Assembly: GCA_018292915.2 (NCBI GenBank)
Contig: JACVVK020000497.1
Location: 230,001-294,000 of the forward strand
Direction of reading: 5' to 3'
Origin: Batillaria attramentaria
Lineage: Eukaryota > Mollusca > Gastropoda > Batillariidae
DNA: 64,000 nucleotides
The translations under genes and the position numbers were made by a program. The number at the start of each line of letters is the position of its first letter. The first letter of the stretch is position 1. Below the pieces are notes generated by a model. It was not told where the DNA came from. It made no database searches and saw only the letters and a list, made by a program, of their open reading frames with translations. This document shows positions 47,045 through 57,446 of this stretch, in pieces.

Positions 47045-48375
47045 ACTTAGGGTAAATCATGTGCTGTTATGATTTCCGTATGACGGGTTGGTATGATTTC
47101 CGTATGCATCGTAACTATGTTCTGTGTGGCACACGTGCCTTGTTTTCTGCACGGGCCACGCATGTATCCCTTGGTGAAGGTTTTACACGGGACATTTGTG
47201 GATATGCTGACCTGTCCGTTTCCCTTGTTAAAGTCGATACAGGTAACCCGTTTTACACGTGATGCAGGTGTATCCTGTGCGATACTCACCCTATTCGCCC
47301 TAACAGTATAAAAACCATTGCTATTCACTTGCTATTCGCATTTGGCCCGGTAGTACCGACACGTCCGTTCAAGAGTCTGGCACTTCTTCTCGTCCGCTGT
47401 CTTTAAGGTCTACCGTCATAACCCCTCGCATCTTGCATATGGAGGTAAATGGTTCATATCTGTTATTTCCCGTATTATGTTTCAGGTCAGCTATTTTCTC
47501 TTGTGTAGATATTACCAACGGTCAGGAAGTTAGTATGAAACTTGACTATTGTGGCCGAAGTGTTATGTCGGCTAAGTATGTTTGGTTATTAGCCGTTTTA
47601 CCAGTGAGTTTAACACTGACCTGTCTGTATATTCTGCTGACTTGTCCGATGTGACAGCTGTAGGCTTCTACCTTTAGCGTTTAGTATGTGCAGTTTCCTT
47701 TAGCGTTCGTAACATAGGAACGTTCGCTGGTTTGTGCCATGGGTTAATATTATCCCATAGATAGGCAGTATGTGCTAGTTGAGCCCAAGGACTTACAATA
47801 GTGTATTGTTGCACAGGGGTTCTAGCCCGAGTGGCTGTTTTCGGGAGCCAGAAGCTGCCCTGTAGTCCCTTGTCCCGTGGAGGATTTCTTGGCCCTGCGA
47901 CGACTGAAGGGGAGGGAGCTTGACTGCCCGTATGTGGGATTCAGCGTGGGTGCTGGTCCACTAGAGCATCAGCGGTTGCCGTGATGCTTTTGTAGAGCTG
48001 CCGAGCCAGCTCTATTTTCCGCCGCCTGTGGTGTCTGCGGCTTGTGAACTGCACATCTGCACATCTGCACGTCTGCGCGCTTGGCCATCGTTGGAGGTAC
48101 CATCCCGTGCACGTTAAAAAGCTCTGAGCGCTCTTAGATACAATTATTTATATCATTTGTATTTAGGCATAGTATTTATTGCCTTGATTGATTACCTTAC
48201 CTGTTCTTGATTGGTATTGTAGCTGTACTGTGACGTGTTATGCAATGACTGTTCGTCTTGTCAATAATATTGTGGTGGTGTGAATCCCCGCACGTCTCAG
48301 TATCAGTTTCTGTTGTGCGACTGCGTGTGAGTGAGAGTAAAGAAAGAGCACGCACCTCTTACACCCATACATTAC
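47045..48375 (+). other. Unassigned block with a TATA-like site
   Basis: TATGATTTCCGTATG is repeated at about 47067 and 47092. A TATAAAA lies near 47306 and ATGGAG then GTAAAT (a donor-like site) near 47440. Composition differs from the microsatellite-rich surroundings. It could be a degraded LTR or a promoter with a first exon, and I cannot decide between them. No domain-bearing frame is present. Confidence 0.3.
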
Positions 48376-48840
48376 AGCACACACGGTCGTGACACGGACC
48401 CACTCTTTTTTTTTCTCACAATTTTTACCACTCTGGGAAATGCTGATCTTATCTGCAGGAAGCTTAAGCGAGAATACTGATTTATTGAATTTATAGCTAT
48501 CTCACCAACGGCTGCGGTGTGTGAAGGTGGATCACGCTGCTCCTCACCCGATATTAGGTTTCCTTGGCTCAGCACACCGAGTCATAGAAATGACAGTTTC
48601 CTTGATATACACGATGGAAATGCTTTGCCTGATTCCAACCTCGCGTCTGATGCAGGGCCCCTAATTTGATGTGGCGCGTCATTTTTAACGAGGCTTGCGT
48701 CTCCTGAAATAGCTACAGTCTTAGGGTCGGGAAAGAGTTATGAGAAAAGAAATTATACACGCTCGTTCGTTATGTTGGCAGGGGCGTTTACGACTGTGAT
48801 ATCTGGTGGATGTGATAAAGTTGGATCCCTCTAAAGGCGT
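48376..48840. other. Left flank of the LTR element
   Basis: Unrecognised sequence. The last bases before the LTR microsatellite are CTCTAAAGGCGT. Confidence 0.5.
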
Positions 48841-48880
48841 TGTGTGTGTGTGTGTGCGCGCGCGCGAGAGAGAGAGAGAG

Positions 48881-48914
<34 letters not shown>

Positions 48915-49939
48915 AGAGAGAGAGAGAGCACGAGACCGTTTTGTTATTATGTTGGTTTGGTCTGGATTTTATGTAGGAGTTGTACGTAATAGTGTTAGTC
49001 TGAAGCCAAGCTGCACATAACCAGAGGCAGAGTTGTTTTTCTGACAGGGTGTAGTAATTTACATACTGCATAATATTTTTGTGACGTTGTTGCATGTAAA
49101 ACTTCAAATAAAAGGAAAGTACTTTCAGGTGACTTATGTACATCCTTCATTTGATAATTATCATGATATTGTCAAATAAAGTAATTGTTAGTATTTAGAG
49201 ATAATTTATAATTTCCTGTATAGTATTTATACCTTTTGTATTTGTAGTATTGTCTGCCCTTGTGTGCAGGCAATAGTAACCGCAACTGTTTTTAGTGAGT
49301 AAGCGCATGAGCCTTGTTCACCTATTGTTGTCAGTACCATGAGCTGTGTATTCAGCCACTTTTTCACCGACGGTCAACCTGCTAGTACATGCTGTCCAGA
49401 GTTGCCTGAGATTGAGATTGCACCTTTATCACACTGATAAGGTACAGACTGCATATTTTGTATTCTCTAGTGTTGCAATTGTCAGGATATTTTTCTACTC
49501 TTTTGTAACGATTATTTTTGTATGGTTTCATTGTTTTCCCACAATTGTAAATGGTATTTGTTCAGTTGGGAGTTGTAATCAGTGGTGGAGAGTTGTAATC
49601 AGTTGGTTGTTCAGTGTGAGGAAATACCGTATATTGTCTTAGTAGTTAATATTTCTCTTGATAGTCCTAATTTTAGCTTTATTGCTGTTTCAGGGTGTAC
49701 TGTACTACTACTGCTACACGCTACATAACTATCTACCTAACTAGCTGTATAGCTGTACCTACTACCTACATGCGTACGTGTCCCAGTACGGAGACATAAT
49801 TGTACAGCGCAATAAAGAGCCAGTACCAAGCAACACGCTGCCTCGTTTCACTGGTCGAAAGACTGCATGGTCAGAGAGAACCCCCGGTGGTGTAGTGTGG
49901 TGTTCGACATGTATACCCCTGACACACACCCCCGTAACA
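48841..49939 (+). mobile_element. 5' LTR of Ty3/gypsy element, first bases missing
   Basis: Starts in (TG)n(CG)n(AG)n(ACAG)n(AG)n, then runs 1011 bases (48929-49939) that match 57904-58914 apart from one C/T difference (49391 in a CATGCTGTCC context) and two one-base indels in T runs. It ends GTAACA just before the primer binding site. AATAAA at 49811-49816 is a candidate polyadenylation signal. The TGTAGCAGAG that opens the 3' LTR is absent here. Confidence 0.93.
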
Positions 49940-49940
49940 A

Positions 49941-49958
49941 TGGCGCCCAATGTGGGGC
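49941..49958 (+). promoter_or_regulatory. Primer binding site, tRNA-Lys type
   Basis: TGGCGCCCAATGTGGGGC starts one base after the LTR. It differs at one position from the PBS I recall for tRNA-Lys(1,2)-primed retroelements. It marks where minus-strand DNA synthesis starts in the reverse-transcription cycle. Confidence 0.85.
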
Positions 49959-51779
49959 TCTGACCAGTGACCAGTGACCAGTGACTACCATCCTTCATAC
50001 AACTAAACCCTTTTCCTGAGAGTGCTGACTCCTGTTTTCAAGTAAGAGGGAGGAGGTGGTGATCAGGACAGCCTCGGCAGCTAACGTCGCCGGACCCAAG
50101 TTCTGGTGGTGGATCTTGCAGCCGTGCTGCCAGTGCAGACAACCCTCGTTCACAACTGGTACGTGCGGAACCGGACCTGTCAACACCAAGTCCACTGCAG
50201 GCGACAGACATCTGCTTGTACCCTTCAGCCTTCGCCGGGTGGAACCAACGTTGTTGCTGTCACCCCCTACAGTGTACGAAGTACCTTCACTGCTGCTGCA
50301 ACGCTCCAAACCTGAACTTTCAAAGGCTTCAGCTGACAGTCACAGCCTTTGACCTGACTACCGACGTTGGACCCGACTACAGAGTTGCTGGCCGTGGACC
50401 AATCCAGCTCGACAGAGGCTCGTTCACAGTGAGTAAGCTTCACTTCAACTGACAGTCACAACCTTTGACCTGACTCCGTCGGACCCGATCCTGGACCAAG
50501 TCAACACGACAGAGGCTCGTCCACAGTAAGCTCCCCCCCCACCCCCCCCCCCCCCCCCCCGAAAAAAAACACAACTTGCATTGTTCATAATCAGTATTCG
50601 GGCATAGGTGCGTACAGTGTGTTCGTCAACGTGTTCGTCGTGTTTGTTAGTGTGTCCCTGTTTCGTTTGTTCAGTTACGTTTTCTTTCAGTGTTTTAGAA
50701 ATATGTTCACCTTTGGCCGCGAACTATCAGTTTCTGATTTTGGCCTGAACGTCAGACTTGACAACTTTTTGTGAGTTGCCGCAGAATTGTCTGAAGCGCT
50801 GACTGAGTTATAATTTTGAAGACTGTTGAAGACCGAGTGCATAGCTGATTCGAGTCAATTTTTTTAGTTGTTTGTCTGTTTAGTGTACATAATTATTGTG
50901 TTTAATATTACTGCAAGTTATTCTAGTTTCTTCTATTGGGCTGACTTTTTGGCGGTGAGAATTTTGACAATTTTTGGAAACAAGTGACTACTGAAGCCAT
51001 TAGAATCCAGTAATTAGTGTTGAAGCTTAGGCAACTTCAGACTGACTGCTGATTTTTGTTTTAGGTTCAAACATCATCCAAGTAGTGGCTTGACAAGATT
51101 TAGTTTGAATCGTTACATTGAGTTGGTCACATAATAAGAGAGAGTTATTTCTTTTCTTTTTAATTTCTCTGCAAATTCACCTTGAAGCAGCATTATTTTG
51201 CGTTCTGCTTGCGGCTGTTGTGGTGTGTTGCTCTGTGAGAGACCACTTTTACATCGTTTGATAGGTTTGTTCATAACAGCACATTGCTGATTGAGGCAAT
51301 CGTCACGATATCCCGCTGTGGCTACAGCATATAGGGTAACAGCTGAAATTGTTCCGTCCTTCACGGTCTACGAGGTGCTGATCGTTAGGGGAGGAGAACG
51401 TCAGTTTTAGGGGATAAATCGGGGAGACCTGTCATCTCTTACACCTGACCTAGCGGATGATTAACCTATACCTTGTACTGGTCACTGACTCGGGGATTAA
51501 GTGCTAGGAGTGGTTGCCCGCCATCACTGGGGGAAACGTAAGTTGAGTATTACCCTATTGCTGGATGTAGATGTATTACACTATTGCTAACTTTGGGCAG
51601 ACATTTAATTTTGAGTTAACGATTGTTGACAGATACCCCCCCCCCCCCCCCAGCCACATCGCTGTTACATTCATTACACTCTACTCAAACACACATATCT
51701 AGGTGGGCTATACTATAGTGCCGGAGTGAGTCTTGGGGTTTCCATTACGTGGTGTAGTGTGTAATTGCTGGTGCACATC
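49959..51779 (+). other. Long untranslated leader of the LTR element
   Basis: About 1.8 kb without a domain-bearing frame. It begins with a TGACCAG heptamer repeated about three times. 50330-50441 and 50448-50532 are diverged copies of one unit (ACAGTCACARCCTTTGACCT at one end, CGACAGAGGCTCGT at the other). C runs lie at 50526-50560 and 51637-51650. A GTGAGT at about 50430 could serve as a splice donor, but no acceptor can be assigned. Confidence 0.6.
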
Positions 51780-52940
51780 ATGAGTACTACAGAGACAGGT
51801 GGTGTCGCGGAGGGTGGAAGTCTTGAAATGAAAACTGAACAGACGACGGAGGAGACAGCACCCCTCCAGGAGATGTTCCACCTACTTGGCGCCAGACCCA
51901 AGGCTACAACCAAAGAGGATTTAGAGAGATGGATGGTAGACTACGTGACTTCCCGACAACTGGTCCCGAGACAACCACCGTCTGTGGAGGAGACACCTAG
52001 ACAGGAGATCAGTGTGGCGGCTACCACTGCGACAGCTATGAGCTCCCCGACCCATGCATTCGCCACCATCAGTTCAGCACCTGCTGGAGGTACAAGCAGT
52101 TCTGGCGAGGTGACTGCCGCAAACCTGACCCCTATCATACATCTTGGTCGAAAGCCATGGCTGACCAAGTTTACGGGCGAAAATGCTGACTACAGCCTGT
52201 GGCGATACCAACTTCTCAGCCTGCAGCGGGAAGGTCATACGGAGAAAGACATTAAGGACGCCATACGGGCTTCCCTGCACGGTAAAGCTGGCTATGTGGT
52301 AGTTCGTATGGGAACTGATGTCACAATCCAGGAGATCGTCGCCAAGATGGATAGCATATACGGCCAGGTAAAATCAGAGGCCGATGTGCTGGCGTCCTTT
52401 TATGGAGCGAAGCAGGAAGAGACTGAGACCGTGGCCGAGTGGGGATGTAGGCTGGAGATGCTGTTAGACAACGTCAGGCAGCAGAACGTTCCTCTCCAAA
52501 GACCAGCTGACGTAATGCTAAGGACGGTTCTGTGGACCGGACTGCGACAAGAACTGAAGGACGTCTCAGCGTACCAGTATGACAGGTCCGAGACGTTCGA
52601 CGGTCTACGAGTTGCCCTCCGCCGGCTTGAGCAGCAACACCCGCCAAAACCAAGAGACACCAAACCGTGTAAGTCCGTCACGCAAGGAAAGCCTCCTACC
52701 CAGAAAACGGAGATAGAGGAGATTAAAGCGGCAATTAAGCAACTAAACGTTAACATGCAAGAGATGAAGGCGGAGCTAGAAAAGAGAGACGTTCGCCCAG
52801 ATCCGGATTCCGACACTCCACAGCGTCAGCAGAATAGCCAGAGTGGGGGAAGAGGCCGCTACGGGAACCGACAGTATCACGACGTCCGAGATGGAATCGG
52901 AAACCGAGGGAGCCAGACGCAACAACAGCAGACCCCCTGA
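51780..52940 (+). CDS. gag: Gag polyprotein of Ty3/gypsy element (matrix/capsid part)
   Basis: The 386-residue frame is taken from the first ATG at 51780, because codons upstream in the same frame (from 51765) lack an ATG. Residues 1-120 are low-complexity and polar. About 120-290 resembles the capsid region of Ty3/gypsy Gag and its domesticated PNMA/ZCCHC12-type relatives, with FTGENADYSLWRYQLLSL, a MDSIYGQV segment, then an FYGAKQEETETVAEWGCRLE segment. The tail from about 290 is rich in K, E, R, G and Q. It should form the particle shell that packages element RNA. The CCHC nucleocapsid motif is not in this frame. The frame stops at TGA (52938-52940), directly after five C, while the knuckle continues in the next frame. 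Confidence 0.9.
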   Translation: MSTTETGGVAEGGSLEMKTEQTTEETAPLQEMFHLLGARPKATTKEDLERWMVDYVTSRQLVPRQPPSVEETPRQEISVAATTATAMSSPTHAFATISSAPAGGTSSSGEVTAANLTPIIHLGRKPWLTKFTGENADYSLWRYQLLSLQREGHTEKDIKDAIRASLHGKAGYVVVRMGTDVTIQEIVAKMDSIYGQVKSEADVLASFYGAKQEETETVAEWGCRLEMLLDNVRQQNVPLQRPADVMLRTVLWTGLRQELKDVSAYQYDRSETFDGLRVALRRLEQQHPPKPRDTKPCKSVTQGKPPTQKTEIEEIKAAIKQLNVNMQEMKAELEKRDVRPDPDSDTPQRQQNSQSGGRGRYGNRQYHDVRDGIGNRGSQTQQQQTP

Positions 52941-53046
52941 ACGCGACCCGCGAGGACCTCGGTGCTTCAGGTGTGGTGAGTACGGCCACATCGCCAGAGG
53001 ATGCCGGATTCGAACTGATCATCTTCGCCGTGGACAGCATTTTTGA
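52780..53046 (+). CDS. Nucleocapsid segment (CCHC zinc knuckle) in shifted frame
   Basis: This frame is open from 52780 (after a TAG at 52777) to TGA at 53044-53046, one base ahead of both gag and pol. It has no ATG suited to independent initiation. It encodes CFRCGEYGHIARGC, a perfect C-x2-C-x4-H-x4-C zinc knuckle of retroelement nucleocapsids, which bind the genomic RNA. The useful part probably begins near 52939. Both ends lie at a homopolymer followed by TGA: five C before 52938 and five T ending at 53044. Expression would need frameshifting at both ends. Alternatively these are two small indels or assembly errors. Confidence 0.85.
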   Translation, partial: KRETFAQIRIPTLHSVSRIARVGEEAATGTDSITTSEMESETEGARRNNSRPPERDPRGPRCFRCGEYGHIARGCRIRTDHLRRGQHF

Positions 53047-56000
53047 ACCGGACTTGGGAGAAGGGGCGGTCCCAAATCCGCAATCAGCAGCCCCACACAG
53101 GGAAACATATTGAGGAGGAAACTGATCTTGTGGGACATCCGAATGAAGCTGTGATACAAATCGAGGGTGTTGAAACAGCGGCATTATTAGACACTGGATC
53201 AGCAGTATCAACCGTCAATGAAGCATTCTTCCAGCGTCATCTGCAACACCTGGATCTCATGCCAGTAGAGCAGTTGCTCAAGATTGAGTGCGCTAATGGT
53301 GAACCTCTACCTTATCTTGGCTACATCAAGGCTGACATCACTGCTCCAGACCTTCGTCATACGACACACCCCTGTTTACTGCTGGTGGTGCCCGAGACAA
53401 ACTACAGCGGCGACACGCCCGTCCTGTTGGGAACTAACTTCTTAGGGAAGATAAGGTCTGCGTGCATCCAACAGTTGGGTAGAGACGCTCATCGGCAGAT
53501 TAACAAACACACTGCCTGGCAACTGGCATTGGGAAACATTGTCTACAGGGAGAAGCAACTGGCAAGAAGCTGCAACAGGATTGCTGTGGTGAGATCAGCA
53601 GAGAGGAACAGAGTGACTCTTCTACCGAATGAACAGACGACGATCAGAGGGTACCTCGACAACACTCACCCCTATCACCAGACCTGTGCGATCCTCCAGG
53701 CACATAAAGACGTGAGCCCCAACCTTGACCTCAGCCCCCAGTTGATCAGCTACACTTATCCAGCGAGTCGGGCTGAACAGATTGAGGTAGTTATCTCCAA
53801 CGTCTCCACTCATACAGTGTCTGTGAGTCCACGAGCCATGTTATGTGAAGTGCAGCCAGTTGTGATCACAGAGTTAGAGGACGTGCCTGCAGATGTAAGA
53901 GAAACACTACTGAGTCAGATAGACATCGATGCTGATCACCTCACCGCCGACCAGTTGAAGGAAGTGCAAGACCTGATCGCGCAGAATGAAAGCATCTTTT
54001 CGAAGAACGAGGAAGATGTAGGGTTGGTGTCTACTGTGCGACACCGCATAGAACTCCAAGACGAACAACCCTTCAAACAGAGGCACCGGATGATTCCGCC
54101 GTCGATGTTGGAGGAAGTACGGTCACATTTACAGCAACTACTAGCAAGTGGAGTGATACGACCCTCTCACAGTCCATGGTCGTCGAATATAGTCCTTGCT
54201 CGGAGGAAAGATGGACGCCTCCGTATGTGTACTGACTTCCGGCAGCTGAACAGCAAGACTATCCGAGATGCGTATGCTTTACCCAGAGTGGAAGAAATCC
54301 TAGACTGTCTAGCAGGATCACAGTACTACAGCGTCTTGGATATGAAGTCAGGATATTACCAAGTAGAGATAGAAGAAGAGCACAAAGAGAGAACAGCGTT
54401 CACGGTAGGTCCGTTGGGCTTCTATGAATATAACCGCCTACCGTTCGGACTCTGTAACTCTCCCGCTACCTATCAGAGGCTCATGGAGAACGTTCTTGGA
54501 GACCTACACATGAAAACGTGCCTCATCTACTTGGATGACCTGATCATCTTTTCACGCACGTACGAGGAGCACCTGGAGAGGTTGAAGAAAGTATTCCAGA
54601 GGCTGTCAGAAGCTGGGTTGAAACTTGCCGCTAAAAAGTGTCATCTTTTCCAGGAAAGAGTCATCTACGTGGGCCATCAAGTTTCGGCCGACGGAATAGC
54701 ACCTGACCCTGAGAAGACAGAAGTAATTCGGAACTGGCCAACACCAACCAACCCGGAAGCCGTCAGGAGGTTCCTTGGATTCGCAGGGTATTACCGCAAA
54801 TTTGTGAAGGACTTTTCCAAGATAGCTGCTCCTTTGACTGCCTTGATGCCAGTACCAGCAAAGAAGCAGAAAGGAAAGCGAAAGTCTTCACACCAACAGA
54901 AACCCTGGCAGTGGGGAGATGATGAAGAGGGAGCATTTCAACGCCTGAAGACCATACTATCTTCACCACCTGTCCTCGGGTATGCGGACTTCTCTCTCCC
55001 ATTCAAGCTCCACACTGACGCCGCAGGAACTGGACTAGGCGGCGTACTGTACCAACATCAAGATGGAGTGAACAGAGTTATCGCTTACGCTAGTCGAGCC
55101 TTGTCCAAGTCAGAGAAGAATTACCCCGCACACAAACTTGAATTCCTGGCGCTTAAGTGGGCGGTTACTGAAAAGTTTAAGGACTACTTGTACGGCTCCA
55201 AGTTCACAGTGATAACCGACAACAACCCCTTGACGTACGTTCTGACCACAGCTAAACTGGATGCGACCGGCCACAGGTGGTTGGCGGCACTAGCGGCGTA
55301 CGACTTCGACATCAAGTACAGACCGGGAGAACACAACGTGGATGCTGACACGCTCTCCAGACTCCCTGGCAGGGACGAAGAGTACGCCAGTGGTGACGTG
55401 TCGTCCGAGATTGTACACACCATCTGCGGAGCAGTCCACTGTCCAGCTGTAGAAACACACTGTCTGTCAGACACAGTCGTCGACATGCTAGAGGAGTCGG
55501 AAGGCCAGGACATCACCGACTTCACGGAAAGGGACTGGAGGCGGGCTCAGGATGCCGATAAGGTGATCGGTCCATGGTTGTCCTGTGTCCGAAACAAACG
55601 CACACCAAGACGTCGGGACTACCCCGCCACTCCAGAACACGCAGCCATGTTCAAGCATTTCGACAGTTTCCGACTCAGACGAGGAATGCTGCTAAAGGAA
55701 ACCCTCGTTGATGGAGAAACCCGCCAAAAGATAGTGCTGCCTTCAGCGTTCCAAGACACAGTACTACAAGGATTGCACGATGACATCGGGCACCCTGGCC
55801 GAGACAGAACCTCAGCGCTAGTGAAAGAAAGGTTCTGGTGGCCCGGGATGAGCAGGACGATCGAAGAGTGGTGCAAGAAGTGCACGAGGTGTTTGTGCAG
55901 AAAAGCCGTTGGGGATAAGGCACCCCTCGTGAACATCACCACGACCCAACCGCTCGAACTGGTTTGTATGGACTTCCTCTCAATAGAAGCTTCATCGGGA

Positions 56001-57446
56001 GGGTTCCAGAACGTTCTTGTAATAACAGACCATTTCACCCGATTTGCACAAGCCATTCCTACCAGAAATCAGACAGCCAAAACGACGGCAGAAGCCCTGT
56101 TCAACACATTCATTGTGCACTATGGATTCCCTAAGAGGCTACATTCTGATCAAGGCGCAAACTTCGAGAGTAAGGTCATTAGGGAACTCTGTAGTCTAGC
56201 AGGCATTGAAAAGAGCCACACTTCGCCATATCACCCGAGTGGAAATGGCATGACCGAAAGGTTCAACCGTACTCTGTTGAAAATGCTCGGCACGTTGGAA
56301 CCAGAAAAGAAAACAGCTTGGCATAAGTCCGTAGCTCCCCTAACTCATGCCTATAACTGTATGACACATGAGAGCACCGGCTATTCTCCTTACTTCCTGA
56401 TGTTTGGACGAGAGGCAAGGCTGCCCATTGACGCAGTTTTTGGACTTCAGCGGGGGAGAAACGCACAGGACTACACAACGTATGCCACTGACCTGAGAAA
56501 ACGTCTGCAGGAAGCTTACAAAGCAGCAGCTAACGCAGCAGAGCACGCACAGCGGCGTCAGAAAGGCTACTACGACACCAAGTCTAGAGGTGCCACGCTG
56601 CAAGCTGGAGACAAGGTGTTAGTCAGGATCTTAGCTTTCGAGGGAAAACACAAACTAGCCGACAGGTGGGAACAGGATGTTTATGTGGTTCAATCCCAGC
56701 CGAACCCTGACGTGCCAGTGTACGTAGTCAGCAAGGAAGACGGGGGAACCCACTGCAGAACTTTACATCGAAACCACCTGCTCCCAATTGCTGCAAGATC
56801 TCGAGGACAGACGGACCAAGAAAATGAAAGTTCGAAACCCACTCCGGTACCCCGACCGAGAGTTCGGCGACAGAGACATACAACTGCCACAACACAAGAA
56901 GCTACATCAGGTGCCTCACCTGAAGGAGAGACCGAGATTGATGACGGTGATACTGACAGTGTCACGGTCAGTATTCAGCTTACTGGACCCCGAGTCAGGA
57001 AGTCGGAAGGAGAAATTTCTGAAGCAGAAGGGGCAGAGGAAGAAGCTGAGTGCGAGTCCCTGCAGCACCCTGGTGACGACCACGGAGTTGGTGCAGCGGA
57101 CGGGGCGGCCAGTGTAAGTGGTGACGACCACGACTCCACGGGAACTGTTGTAAGTGAAAGTGGAGAACTGAGCCGGACAGACGAGCGAGAGGGAACAAGT
57201 GAGCCACCGCGTGAGGAAAGCCATGAAACTGCTGAGGAACCAGAGGGTCCTAATCTACGAAGATCGACCAGGATTAGACGACCACCGAAATGGCAAACTA
57301 GCGGCGAGTTCGTAATGGCGCAACAAGCAGTTGGGCCAGAGTGGAAGCGGAAGATTGTATTCCTCTCGGAGTTGATCAAAGGTGGAGTTGTTGACATGGA
57401 TCCGTCGACCTTATCAGAGACTGTAGCTACCATACTAACCCAGTGA
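53043..57446 (+). CDS. pol: Pol polyprotein: protease, reverse transcriptase, RNase H, integrase
   Basis: The frame is open from 53019 and has no proper ATG at its start. Residues here count from 53043 (1467 aa). Protease: DTGS at 50-53. Reverse transcriptase: CTDFRQLN near 396, catalytic D433 (VLDMKSGYYQ) and YLDD at 496-499. RNase H: D659 (HTDAAGTGLGG), E700, D726 and D769. Integrase: zinc module H912-x4-H917-x29-C947-x2-C950, then the catalytic triad D977, D1036 and E1072 with the classic 35-residue last spacing. A C-terminal module follows with GDKVLVRILAFEGK and ADRWE. A 200-residue acidic tail contains RRSTRIRRPPKW. No internal stop or missing catalytic residue was found. The domain order PR-RT-RH-IN defines Ty3/gypsy. 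No env frame follows. It likely depends on Gag frame for translation. Confidence 0.95.
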   Translation: MNRTWEKGRSQIRNQQPHTGKHIEEETDLVGHPNEAVIQIEGVETAALLDTGSAVSTVNEAFFQRHLQHLDLMPVEQLLKIECANGEPLPYLGYIKADITAPDLRHTTHPCLLLVVPETNYSGDTPVLLGTNFLGKIRSACIQQLGRDAHRQINKHTAWQLALGNIVYREKQLARSCNRIAVVRSAERNRVTLLPNEQTTIRGYLDNTHPYHQTCAILQAHKDVSPNLDLSPQLISYTYPASRAEQIEVVISNVSTHTVSVSPRAMLCEVQPVVITELEDVPADVRETLLSQIDIDADHLTADQLKEVQDLIAQNESIFSKNEEDVGLVSTVRHRIELQDEQPFKQRHRMIPPSMLEEVRSHLQQLLASGVIRPSHSPWSSNIVLARRKDGRLRMCTDFRQLNSKTIRDAYALPRVEEILDCLAGSQYYSVLDMKSGYYQVEIEEEHKERTAFTVGPLGFYEYNRLPFGLCNSPATYQRLMENVLGDLHMKTCLIYLDDLIIFSRTYEEHLERLKKVFQRLSEAGLKLAAKKCHLFQERVIYVGHQVSADGIAPDPEKTEVIRNWPTPTNPEAVRRFLGFAGYYRKFVKDFSKIAAPLTALMPVPAKKQKGKRKSSHQQKPWQWGDDEEGAFQRLKTILSSPPVLGYADFSLPFKLHTDAAGTGLGGVLYQHQDGVNRVIAYASRALSKSEKNYPAHKLEFLALKWAVTEKFKDYLYGSKFTVITDNNPLTYVLTTAKLDATGHRWLAALAAYDFDIKYRPGEHNVDADTLSRLPGRDEEYASGDVSSEIVHTICGAVHCPAVETHCLSDTVVDMLEESEGQDITDFTERDWRRAQDADKVIGPWLSCVRNKRTPRRRDYPATPEHAAMFKHFDSFRLRRGMLLKETLVDGETRQKIVLPSAFQDTVLQGLHDDIGHPGRDRTSALVKERFWWPGMSRTIEEWCKKCTRCLCRKAVGDKAPLVNITTTQPLELVCMDFLSIEASSGGFQNVLVITDHFTRFAQAIPTRNQTAKTTAEALFNTFIVHYGFPKRLHSDQGANFESKVIRELCSLAGIEKSHTSPYHPSGNGMTERFNRTLLKMLGTLEPEKKTAWHKSVAPLTHAYNCMTHESTGYSPYFLMFGREARLPIDAVFGLQRGRNAQDYTTYATDLRKRLQEAYKAAANAAEHAQRRQKGYYDTKSRGATLQAGDKVLVRILAFEGKHKLADRWEQDVYVVQSQPNPDVPVYVVSKEDGGTHCRTLHRNHLLPIAARSRGQTDQENESSKPTPVPRPRVRRQRHTTATTQEATSGASPEGETEIDDGDTDSVTVSIQLTGPRVRKSEGEISEAEGAEEEAECESLQHPGDDHGVGAADGAASVSGDDHDSTGTVVSESGELSRTDEREGTSEPPREESHETAEEPEGPNLRRSTRIRRPPKWQTSGEFVMAQQAVGPEWKRKIVFLSELIKGGVVDMDPSTLSETVATILTQ

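Noticed and set aside
47045..48375. Definite solo LTR
   Set aside because: I could not pair TG...CA ends with matching flanking duplications.
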